Shown here piece by piece: positions 48,901-58,924 of a DNA stretch of 64,000 nt. The first letter of the stretch is position 1; each line of letters starts with the position of its first letter. The position numbers were made by a program, and so were the translations under genes. This DNA comes from Porites lobata (taxonomy: Eukaryota; Cnidaria; Anthozoa; Scleractinia; Poritidae): contig CALNXK010000072.1 of the NCBI GenBank assembly GCA_942486035.1, forward strand, positions 2,140,001 through 2,204,000. The letters are read 5' to 3'. The notes beneath the pieces were generated by a model, which ran no database searches, was not told where the DNA came from, and saw nothing but the letters and a program-made list of their open reading frames with translations.

Positions 48901-51900
48901 GTCCACAATCTGGACCTATTTCGCTCTTTGTGCAGTCAGTTAATCTGCACTTCTGTCCTAGCCCTAAAAATTGAAGATTTGTTGTATGGATCGCAAGCCA
49001 TGAAGCCGAACATCACTGCTCTTTTAGCTGAGTTATTTAATGTATGTGAATTTGAATGGAAGTCACCTGAAATTGGTACCGAGAAGAAACTGATTTCTAA
49101 ATCAGATGTTGATCAGCAATGTCTTGTTGCTAATAAAGAAAACTTCAATGATAACAGAAGTTTGAGCAATCCTCTTTTACTCTCCGAAAAGGATAAAAAC
49201 CTTGGATACAGAAGCCCAAGAGAAAATTTCAAGGTAAAAAATGGACAAATTTCATCCATGCCTGGACAGTTAAATAGCTCTTCTGCAGAGCGCATCCAAC
49301 AGGTTAAAAGTGATATTTGGAAATCACAAAGTGATTCACAAGTGAACTCAAACAGTCGACTATCATTCAAGTCTCCATTTCAACTGGATTTTACTGTAGA
49401 TGATGATCTGCAGCAGCCTCCATTAAATGAACCGTTGACAAAACAAGATGAGCATGAAAAAGATAAAGAAAATCCATTTAATGGAATATTCCAGAGACCT
49501 GTTCTTGTTAGGGACCGAAAACATAGTCTTCCTAACACATTTTGTGTGGGGGGAAGCCCACGTGTCACACCCAGACAAGAACACTCTCTTCTTGCACGGC
49601 GCAACAAGCAAAAGCAAAGAACACTTGATCTTGAGGAGTGGGATATGCAGCAAGAGGAAGTAGAAGGTAAAATCAATTAATAACTATAAAATTAATCGTC
49701 TATAATAATAATAATAGTACTATTATGAAATTAGTTCTTGTACTCACAAAGTAACTTTCCCATAACTTGGGAATGGGCTGTGAAGTTCATGTAGCTAGCT
49801 AAGAGCTGCTCAATCCACAAGGCTCGACCTGCAATTTAGTAATTTATGAACACCTTTTCAGTCCAATTTAAGAACTGCCATAAACAAAGTTTCATGTAAC
49901 ATGTCAAGAATGAGGGCAAGTGCTTTGTCACAGGCTCCAAATGCCAAGAAACAGATGAAAGCCTGAGGCCATGTTTCAAGGTGTTTGGAAACTGTGATGA
50001 AGCATGAAGCCCAAGTTTTTGACACGACTTCTCAAGTGAAACAATAGGAAATTATGCAGTGAAACGTTTTCTCTGGTATTACTTTGTTTCCATGGGTTGT
50101 GTTAATAAATAATGACATTTCATTACAATGCAAGTATTTGATCTCTGATGAAAACCTGGTGAGTGTTTTATCTGGTGTTTCAATGGGTATCAAGATTCAT
50201 CCACCTGAGCCAAAAGATCGTTATTTATTGTCTTTGAGAATGCAGTGTTCTACATTGTATCAAGAAATGCCAAGCCTGATGGATAATAGAGGGTGATATT
50301 GATGATTAAGTGAATGTTCTCACAGAATGTTTTTATGTTTGATATTTTAAAGTGGTAAATAAAAGGTTTAGCCTGGAGCAAAATAATCAATTTCCTTTCC
50401 ATCATCTTCAATTAAATTGATTATTTTGAATTGGAACTGAAGAAAATTTATTCAAGCTTTGATGTAACATGGTTTAAATGGTATTTTATCAAAAATCAAA
50501 TCTTGCTGTCATAACTTGGCTTAAGTTTGTAGCTAACTAACATTTAAACTGTGAGTAGCAAAACTCATTCATTATATAATATTGGATTTCAAAGAAGTGA
50601 TCTTTTTGAGTGAACACCTAAAAAACAAAGGTCTTAATCTTAATTTTTTTTGCACAATATGGACAGTAATGTGTTTTATATGTTTTAATCAATTAAACTT
50701 TAAAAATCTTTTTCTTTTCTTAAAAAAAAAATGCAGAAAAGAGTTTCTTTTTTTGGAGCCTACAAAAAGCAGCATTTTTTAATAGTAATTTTCCATGTTA
50801 TTTATAGGATACATAAATTTTAGTATTTTCTCTTAAAGTGGAAGTGATACTCACAAGAGTAATGTCATATTATTTTGAACTTCTCCAACCCATGGGTTTC
50901 TCTTGAATTCTCCTGTGAAACTCAATGATTTGTGTTTTTTAAGATCTGAATTTTATAAATTTGCAAGAATAAACTTTTGTGACAGTTATAAAATTCAGTC
51001 TTTAAAATGTTACAGTATTATCCTTTGTTTATTTTCAATATCCCTGGCAGGGTTGTATCAGGCACCTCAAGTATTCATGTGAATTTTAAATTCTTAATAA
51101 TAAATACTTCTATAACAACTGAAAAAGTATAAACATGTTAAAAATCCAACTTCACAGATAAAAGCATTCTTCAGAGATATCTACAAGGTATGTTGCGGAA
51201 TATTATAAAATTAATATTATATTAACCACTTAAAAATAATGTATTTTCTATTTTTCTTTAAAACTAATCTGTGTAAAAAAATAATTATTATGATATCAGT
51301 CGCGACAACTGGGACTTACTTAAATTTTATTCTCTTGGTTGTTTCCCACCTTAATACCTTGCGGAAATACTTTGAATTATTGCCAAAATGTCAGACAGTC
51401 ACAAGTGACCTTAGGCCACACCTCTTCAATCCAGTCATGATTGTCATCTTAAGACAGAATGCAGTGACTTCTCTCTAAGATCAGCAATACTGGTATCAAC
51501 CAGCACTGGCTGTTGCTTTTCCTTAGAGGTGTCTGCCAAAATGACTAAGTAACAACAAATACCAACCTTGTGCAGGTGCAAACATGTGTTTAGACCACGA
51601 GCAGCTGTCATTACTTAGAGCCGCATGCGGCAATTGAAAAAGTATTAAGACGAAATCCATTGGGAAATTGAGTACAGTGAAACCCTGCCTTACGTCCTCC
51701 TCGGTAATACGGTCATCTTGTTATTACCGCCACTTTTTTTGGCCGCCTGGCAAAAACTGCCATACATTTTCTTGTAAAAAAACCCTCGTTGATACGGCCA
51801 CCCCGTTAATACAGCCAAATTTTTTTGACCCATTGGTGACTGTATTGATGGGGTTCCATTGTAAATTCAATTTTCAGTGGACAAAACCTTTTACCAGAAT

Positions 51901-54900
51901 AATTAGAACAACATTGCATTCTTTTTTATATTTTTCAAGGGCTATAGATATAATAGGTATCGGTAGTACATTGTAACTTCAACTATTTCTCATGGGAACC
52001 CGAGAAAACAAATGTCAAGTTTTACAAGAACTGTGAAAACACAGGTAAAATTCTGAAAATTTCATGTGTAAGATGCATTTTGGGAAATTTGACATTTCTC
52101 GGTTTCTCATAAGAAATTTTCTTCGGTGTTATTACAGATAACTAATTACATCTATACAATGTAGTTCTTGTATACTGTAATAAAAAACGTGATATTGTTT
52201 AAATTATTCTGGTACAAGGTTTTTGTCCACTGGAAATTAAAATTACTCAACTTCCTGATGGCTTCCGTCTTAATCATGCAAATTAATAGCCTTTGCTCAG
52301 ACTTCTGCCCTTGTTCCTCTCAGATTCACTGTTTGACCCCCATGGATGCTCTTGGTCTACCGTGACTCAAAAGAAAAATACGGCACTGCTTGCAGTCTAA
52401 AATGTACTATACTCAATAAATAAGTTTCGAAGCATTACTTCATACCAGACAAGTAATAAGATAAATGACGAAGCTTTATAGTGTATATAAAGATAAAGCA
52501 ATTTGGGATGTTGCTGATTTTGTTTACTGTAATATTGTCCTTATTGTCAACATTTTAGTAATGCAGGGTCACTTCTGAAAATTAGTGACTGCGGTAATAG
52601 ACTCAAGGCCTTGTCCTTGCCTAATATATTATTGTGTCTTTCAATCCAGAGCTGCATCTCAATGATCTCCAGAGATCCCAGTCACTTAGTGGACTTGATA
52701 AAGCTGCTCCAGTAGAACCAAGGCAGTCATTTCATGCCTGGCGAGAGGAGACTGGAGCGAGTTTATCCGACACCAATCTGTCGTCCAGTAGGAATCAAAG
52801 AATATCACTTGACTTTAGGTGGGTCTTTTAAAAGTTGTCAAGCTTGTAAGTCATGTTCATTTTACAAGGGTGTTTTAAATTTAGGATATTGTGTACCCTC
52901 CTCCCTCAAAAAACATAATTGATTAACTTACCAGAAATGTGAATCACATCTGCAGGATGTAGGAGAACTTCTTTCTTATAGCCTGTGCTGTCTGTAAAAT
53001 AACCAATCAGTCAAGTGTGTTACCATCGCAACTTGTTTGATTGGCCAGCCTTAAAAGATAAATAAATTACCGGTATTAGATAAATTTGGTGCTGTTTAGC
53101 TACTCACAATTTAAGGCCATTTTTTGTTTTGCTTTGATTTAGAAAAAAAGGGCTACTTACGGTCTGTAAGGAAGACAGTGCTTCACAACTTTTTTTTTTA
53201 ATCAAATAAGCACTGTTCTGAAGTAAACGCATCACCAAAAATTCCAAAAATTAGCTTTCCACTGATTAAACTTGCGCCATGTCTATTTCTAGTGGCATTA
53301 ATTCTCTTAACTTCCAAAGTTGTTTAGACGAAGAACATGGCATAATTCATTAGGAATTCGTGGGTTCTTATATGATGATACCGAGTAACTTACATTAGTT
53401 GTGTCTTTATTCTGTTTCTGTCTCATCAGACCAAACCTAACAACCAATGTCACTCAGAAGGGTAGAGAGGGAAGTGTTCCCCAGAAGGGTGCTGAAGGGA
53501 TCCATGCAGAAATTAAGTCATCAGGAATAGCCACTAAACGGGAAGAGCATACATCACAGGACAGTCTGTCTTCAGTTGATAGTCTTAATACCAGACTTAC
53601 AGGGGATAAACCCTGGGAATCTCTGGCAGCAGTGGGTAAGGGATCATTTGTCGTATTGAGATGATATAAGTACAGGTTGAGTTAACATAGGTGTAGGTTG
53701 TCCTTGGTTGAAATATGTGGAATAAAGTTGCTCTTTAAGTTTCGAAAGAGACTTAGCGGGAATGTTTGCTAAATGGGGTTATTGTTAATGGGGTTAAGGA
53801 GAGAGTAATGAACAAACAAAGTTGTTTAAAACCGACGAACATGCTTTAGCGTAAAAGAAAATTTACCCCGGTCGCCCCTGCGTTACACCAGAAAACAATT
53901 GTTGTAGACCCAACTTTTTCTTTGCCTCAAAATGCATCTCTCTTACAAAAAAGACTTCTTTAGCTTCATTTGTTGCTGCTTTTGACCCACCAATAGACAT
54001 GTGGTTCAAGTTAATTTTTCATTTATGAGTGCGTTAAGTAGAACAAAATTCGAAAGAAATAGTTCTCCAGAAGGGCAAAATGTCAAGTGGTCAGCGTCTT
54101 GGAGTCGTACATTAGACTCTTTCACAGTTTCCTTCTGCTTTTGACATGGAGTAGTCAGCGAAAATCCGTTGACACCGCTGGAAAGAACACCTTAAAATAA
54201 TCAACGTTGCCAAGTTTGGGGCGATTTATTGGAAACTAACGAACATAAAGCTTCGCAAAGTCGCAAAATTTTACAGACGTTTCTTTGGTGGAGAGCAAGT
54301 TTGTTCCCCCACCATACAAACGTCTAAAAAATTTCGCGTCATTGCGAAGGTATATCTTTCGTCGCTTCAGGCGTATCACGTTCAAACTTGGCAAGTTTAC
54401 CGAATTTAAGGCGCTATTTTCAGCAGTGTCAGCAGATATCCGCTATTTGGCCCTTATCAATACTTCAAGAAACCGTAAAAGGGTCTCTCCAGAGCTTTCA
54501 ATTCAACCCCCTCCCAAGCTAACCACTAGCTGGAGTTTTTCGCTTGCTAGTCGCGAGTTCATCTCTTCTGCTGTGCTTGTTTATGCCCAATATTGATTTC
54601 CCTTTTGCTTGTGAGGGTTTTATACGTTGTTGTTTTTTTATTTAGATTAATTGATAAGAGTGTCCGTAAACTAGCAACTATAAACAAGGCATTAACATGT
54701 ACCTGATTAACGTTAACCTGATGCTCTGAAATGGAAGATTCCAAACAATCAAACCTAGGTACAGAGGTCTATTTCATACATGTTTTCTTGCCTTGATATA
54801 GCGCTTGTGTCATAGACTTTTCCTGTGACAATGTTCTAGTTTTTCTCGCCAAAAGTTTATGATGCGATGCTCGTGTTCCAGACACTTGTAAATACCCTAA

Positions 54901-57900
54901 CATGTTTTATTTACAGGTGTAAGGGACAGCTACATGAGCGATATTTCAGCCAAGGAGCTGAGCCAGTTCGAGGAGATCGAGGCCAAACTCCTGGCTGGAA
55001 AAAGTGTAGAGACTCCTCGCACCTTTGCAAAATCGAAAGGCAATTTTCCAAAAGCGCCGTTACCTCAAGAAGATGAAGACGAACTGAATACCAGCGTGAG
55101 CAGCGAGGACATGAACATGTTTCGGCTTGAGGTTTTGCAGCGTCTTACAGAGGATAAATTACAACAAATTCCCGATGGCGCTGAAATGGAAGACAGCGAT
55201 GATCCTATACTCCTAGCCCGCAATAACGCGGTCAGCGTTTCCAGCAATCCACCAGATCAACGCGCCCATCTAGAAGTGCCAGATGCGCCCGCGGACGATC
55301 CCAGTGATCAGCTGTCTCCTATAGCCGAGACAACAGAGCCTCTAGTTTCCAATCCAAACTCGGTGACCTCTGCTAATTCCACTGCGCCTAGCAGTCCTTG
55401 TTCGCCTTTGGACGTTGCTCCTTTTATGCCGGCCTTCTTTACTACTTCACCCGCAAGTACTCTTGATAGAAAAAGTAAAAGATTCAGTATAAAAAGCAGG
55501 GAAAACATGGAGAAGACTCTTGTAGGGGAGGAGGAAGATGAATTCCAAGCTGATCCAGAAATGAGCGCGACTCCAAGAATTCAAGGAAAATCAGGAGAAA
55601 AGGCCGGTCTTTTTCCTTCTCATAGTAAATCATATGAGCAGCTTGTACGCGGTAGCTATACTGTTGGTCAGGTGTCCGTAGAGTCTGCCAAAGCCGCTGG
55701 TATTCCTGTGATCGGAGAGGGTAGACAAATGTCAGAAATTGGTGGGTCCTTCGAAGTAGCTAGCGGCTCTGTTGCTGAAAGGACTAACTCTTCAACCAGT
55801 GCTTCGAGCGATGTGTTTCAAAGTGGGAAACTTATCCAGACTGAAGCGGATTCAAGTCAAGATCTCTCAGGCTTTAGACCACTTATTTTGTCTTCCGGTG
55901 GCGTTGAAACGACTGGCGCTGCAACGGAGGCTGTTGATGGGCGACGGGACTCGCTCGAGAGCTCGCCCGCGCCTTCACCGTCTTTAAACCTTGGGAAACG
56001 GGACGGTGCCCACCAAGAAGCGGCTTTGCTAGCACGTGACATGGCATCTCAGGACAGCCCGAATGATGTGGTTATTTTTGAGCGCTCTCTTTCAAATCCT
56101 CCTGCAGAAAATTCAAACTCTAAGACAGGTCAAACTGAGCAGCATAATACTGAAACTGTAACACGATCGAGTACTTTTGAATCGCCCGTCTTTGATTTTA
56201 ACCAAGACACAGTTGAGAATTATAAAATTAATGTTTCTGGAGACTTCCGAACTTATAAGGTAGGTGCACAGAGCGGACTGGCCGGTAGAGAGGTATTTAA
56301 AGCTAACAGCCCTGCAACTTCGTATGATGAGGATACTGCTGATCAAAGATTACAGGACATACGGCAGGCAGCTCACTTTGGTACTTACAGTAAAAAATCT
56401 CATAAGGATGAACAAAAGCAGTACACTGACGGTCCAGATCAGGCAAGCGACTCTTCTGATGGAAGGCCGCACCATCGCATCGTTCAGGAAACCCATGAAC
56501 AAGGCGTTAGAGATCTTAGACATTCGGATGGATTTTCGACGTTTAGAAAAGACTCAGCGCCGCAAGTAAGGAGGGAAGAGATTGAGGCCAACGATCCTGC
56601 TCTGGATCTGCGGCTGTCTGACGGATTTACAACTTTCAGAAAAGGGACAGTTGATGCTCTTTCGGGCAGTCTAACGGCGCGGTCTTCAACAGGTTCCACG
56701 TATGATCGAAGAAGCATTGAAGCTGACAGGTTTTCCACGTTTTCAAGGAAACAAAAGGATAAACAGGGTCATGATCAGGAGAGTGTTGACAGTTTACACG
56801 ACACTAACGCTTCAGAGCGCTCTGATATCCAGCAAGCACCAGTATCTGCGACACCTCACTCCAACAAGGGAGGTGAGAGTGATGAGAGGCAGGCTTTGCC
56901 AAGAGGGGTGGAGGAGGTACAGACACGTTCATCTGGATCATCTTACATTACCCGCTCGAGAACATTTCGGAAAACGCCCGGTGGGAATATCGTTGATGAT
57001 CATGTTACAAATGCAAATACTTCTTCAGGACACGGCAGGAACACATCTTTATCCAGCAGCGGCGGCAAGCTTTCTGGTCAGCAGACTGTAGTCACAAATA
57101 TCCGAGTCAGTCCAGAGGGAACAGGAAGTGACAATCCGCACAGAATTAGCTGGACAGACGAACCGGAGGCTGGGGCGAGGCTTATGAGGCAATTAAATGC
57201 GAGTGTTGATAAAAAGGTAAGAGAGGAAAAACTGCCCTAGCCTACGTGGCAGGTGTTTGAAAGGGAAGGGAAAGGGAGTTTTAAGCGCGAGAGAAACGCG
57301 AGGGGCGGCAATCAGAGAGAGAGGGAAACGGTGTTAATTTCTTTCCCTCCCTCCTCGCGCGCCCCCTCGCGTTTCTCTCGCGCCTAAAACTCCCATTTCC
57401 TTTCCCTTTAAAACTGCCCTTATGACTTAGACCCTGTTTACATGGAGTGGGGGACCCCGGTCTAGTGGGGTAGGTTTCTTTTGTTTTGTGTCCCCCAGAG
57501 CGTGAAAACAAAAGAAACCAACCCCACTAGACCGGGGTCCCCCACTCCATGTAAACAGGGTCTTAGACAGACAGCTCTTCACCTTTAGAAATACTCAGTA
57601 TGCGACTTAGTCAGTTAGACTAACCACTGAAAACAGCCGATATTTCGCTTCGCGCTACCTTTGGTTTCCCCGCGAAATGACGTCTGAGGAATGACTGCAG
57701 AAATAGGCCCTTTGCAGCTAGCCATTCACGCGGTACAACACCGCCATGCTGGAGAGCAGAAGTCGCACTGGGACATGACAAACAAAGGAAACTAGCATTT
57801 AAAATTATGTATGTCTAGTTTGTTTGTCTTGTCCCGGTGCGACTTTTTTGCTCTCCAGCACGGCACGTGAATGGCTAGCTGCAAAGGGCCTATTTTTTAC

Positions 57901-58924
57901 TGGTGACGTGTCACTACACAGATCTGGATAGTGTTTCTGATTGGTTGAAGCAAATTCCCTCGTTCCACGACCTGAACTGCGTAGTGACACGTCATCAAAT
58001 GGAATTTCTGCAGTTGTTCCTCAGACGTCATGTTTGGGGGAAACCGGTGGTGGCGTCCCGAAATGTTTAGAAATTTTACTGAAAAAATAGTTGCCCACTG
58101 CTGGTGTTCAACTACAAAATAATTACCACCATTGAAAGCGCAAGTTAAAAGAAACTGTAACCCCTTATGAAAATCACTGATTTTTGTTTTATTAAACTCA
58201 GGCTGAATTGTTTTAAAAAAAATAGACCAAATCCAGGCTTAGTTACCATAGCAACTAATATGTTCCATTTACCGTTGGAGGAGCTATGTACGTCACGAGG
58301 ATATTTCCGTTTTAGGTCAATTCTCTGCTTAGGTCATTACCAAATTCCTTTATACATACACAAAATGCTTCTGTAGAGTTATGGAGAAGAAATCAAACAA
58401 ATTCCATCAGGGAGCATTAACCATAGGAATTTTCTTGGTGATTTTTACAGGCAGAGCGAAAAACTTGAAAAAGTTGGACCAACTTTGCCAAGTTTCAATT
58501 CACGACCATCTCTGCCATCCGTCGCGACAAACGGCGTTAAACAGTTTCGGTGCCGAGATATAATCGTAAATAACAAAACTGGAACATAATCTTTAAAAAA
58601 AAGATAGTAAACAGGGTAACTTAGCCCGTTTAACCTTGGATTAGAGCTTATCGAGCCTAGCACAACTCGAAGATTAATTTTGTTGTGTGATTGTGGTGTA
58701 AACTTCGCTCGAAACTAACTACACACAGTGGCCCAGGCCTCCCGTCAATTTACTGACCAGCTGTCTCTTCGAACAGACTGCACACGAGATTAACAGCCCA
58801 ACAAGCAGTCCCAGAAGGCGTAGCAGCCCAAGACAGACTGGACGTGGAAGCCCTGGGGCGAGGATCAGTTGGCTTACTGCAGCAAAGAGTGGGGTAGGAG
58901 GGCAAGTTATGCTCAATGAAAAAG
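39983..58924 (+). CDS. CAMSAP: CAMSAP, microtubule minus-end binding protein (3' end outside window)
   Basis: Exons: 39983-40051, 42193-42300, 44048-44260, 46911-46996, 47117-47421, 48863-49666, 52650-52818, 53430-53635, 54917-57216 and probably 58777-58924. Phases agree throughout, giving about 1469 residues so far. An in-frame TAG precedes the ATG at 39974. The N-terminus (VPLHVIPVTEYDPFE, AKFAASLYWL, VTEFLTNGEIYSK, HGFYVVEEGD, VTDSAL) and the calponin-homology domain (residues about 170-320: KELPFDLEDALLLWINK, FPVMEDLLKDISDGQSLLG, TEDCVHNLDLFRSLC, MKPNITALLAELF) match the CAMSAP/Patronin family. The 2.3-kb ninth exon is a Ser/Thr-rich disordered region with six F-x-T-(F/Y)-x-K-like motifs. 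The tenth exon (SPRRRSSPRQTGRGSP) is basic; its acceptor could instead be at 58728. Coiled coils and the CKK microtubule-binding domain are not in the window. CAMSAPs cap and stabilise free microtubule minus ends. Confidence 0.92.
40567..40873. mobile_element. Long-hairpin MITE in CAMSAP intron 1
   Basis: Arms of about 90 bp pair: the left runs from TTGGCTGCTTTTATACTAAG through GCAAACATTTTGTA, the right carries the complement TACAAAATGTTTGC through GTATTAAAACAGCCATTGGC. A nested inner pair (AAGACGCATTATGTGTCCAG, CTTTCGTA) completes a single long hairpin. Confidence 0.75.
42761..43080 (+). repeat. Possible TTAACCC-ended repeat in CAMSAP intron 2
   Basis: TTAACCCATTCGCCCCTGAG resembles the end of a TTAA-type element. 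No matching right end was found nearby, so this may be one half of a broken copy. Confidence 0.3.
44527..44612 (-). mobile_element. tRNA-derived (SINE-like) remnant, minus strand
   Basis: Read on the minus strand it has a TGACTGAGAAGG A-box-like segment, AGAGCACTGGACCAGCGATC in the position of an anticodon arm, and AGTTCAAGTTCC as a B box. It lies in CAMSAP intron 3. Confidence 0.45.
44655..45560. repeat. Complex repeat starting with a CG-alternating palindrome
   Basis: CCACACGCGCGCGAAGCGCG followed by CGCGTGG (44665-44691) is an almost perfect palindrome of alternating CG. It is followed by an unusually GC-richer stretch with GTACGACCGTCCGTCCGCAC and repeated ATCCGCTGAC words. It looks like a dispersed repeat in CAMSAP intron 3, and its right edge is uncertain. 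Confidence 0.45.
47460..47601. repeat. Direct duplication, 61-bp copies at 81-bp period
   Basis: The 61 bases at 47460-47520 recur at 47541-47601 with one difference (CAGTGCTGTAGCCAG versus CAGTGCCGTAGCCAG). The second copy runs into a transposon-like C/G-rich segment whose terminus may be CAGTGCCGTAGCCAG. This may be a partial duplication at an insertion site, just after CAMSAP exon 5. Confidence 0.8.
48209..48670. mobile_element. CAGGGTTCGT-ended repeat remnant in CAMSAP intron 5
   Basis: CAGGGTTCGTACAGAGTCTT (48210) and CAGGGTTCGTGCAGAATTTT (48571) are copies in the same orientation, with many AAGTCTTGA/TCAAGAC words around them. Between them lies an 83-codon open frame (48313-48561, MNFLESYIVYNDSVKHKFET start) of unknown identity, perhaps a transposase remnant. 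Confidence 0.4.
51644..52273. mobile_element. TTAA-ended MITE, copy B, interrupted by a nested insertion
   Basis: The ends TTAAGACGAAATCCATTGGG and the complement of TTAAGACGGAAGCCATCAGG match copy A at 35781-36220. The interior matches too, except for the 187-bp insertion at 51675-51861. It lies in the CAMSAP intron before the exon at 52650. Confidence 0.8.
51675..51861. mobile_element. Tc1/mariner-type MITE nested inside the TTAA-ended MITE
   Basis: TA at 51673-51674 and 51862-51863 flank CAGTGAAACCCTGCCTTACG and, at the right, GATGGGGTTCCATTG. Copy A lacks this segment, so the empty site is visible (GAGTA joins directly to the ATTTTCAGTGG part of the interior). Inner AATACGG/CCGTATT-like words repeat. 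Confidence 0.75.
54207..54396. mobile_element. Palindromic MITE in the intron before the large CAMSAP exon
   Basis: GTTGCCAAGTTTGGG at the left and its complement-like CAAACTTGGCAAG at the right are the outer arms. CTTCGCAAAGTCGCAAAATT / AAATTTCGCG...GCGAAG and CAGACGTTT / AAACGTCT form inner arms around a GGTGGAG...CCCCCACC tip. Confidence 0.7.
57250..57411. mobile_element. Palindromic GC-rich MITE just after the large CAMSAP exon
   Basis: GGAGTTTTAAGCGCGAGAGA and GCGAGAGAAACGCGAGGGG have mirrored partners CCCCCTCGCGTTTCTCTCGC and CGCCTAAAACTCCC. It begins about 34 nt after the exon donor. Confidence 0.75.
57425..57566. mobile_element. Near-perfect 142-bp palindromic MITE
   Basis: The arms run ACCCTGTTTACATGGAGTGG then GGGACCCCGGTCTAGTGGGG, with almost exact complements ending CAGGGTCTTAG. 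The loop holds TTTCTTTTGTTTT and its own complement, so nearly the entire element base-pairs. Confidence 0.9.
57655..58055. mobile_element. Outer inverted-repeat element hosting a nested palindrome
   Basis: GGTTTCCCCGCGAAATGACG then TCTGAGGAATGACTGCAGAA at the left pairs with TTCTGCAGTTGTTCCTCAGA then CGTCATGTTTGGGGGAAACC at the right. A second palindromic element lies inside it at 57704-57892. Confidence 0.7.
57704..57892. mobile_element. Inner palindromic MITE with TAGGCCCTTTGCAGCTAGCC ends
   Basis: TAGGCCCTTTGCAGCTAGCC at 57704 has its exact complement ending at 57892. Inner arms (TGGAGAGCA / TGCTCTCCA, GTCGCACTGGGACA / TGTCCCGGTGCGAC, ACAAACAAA / TTTGTTTGT) pair along the full 189 bp. 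Confidence 0.85.

Noticed and set aside
49380..49676. Overlapping frames on both strands in CAMSAP exon 6
   Set aside because: They are shadows of the real coding exon, which matches the CAMSAP family and keeps phase.
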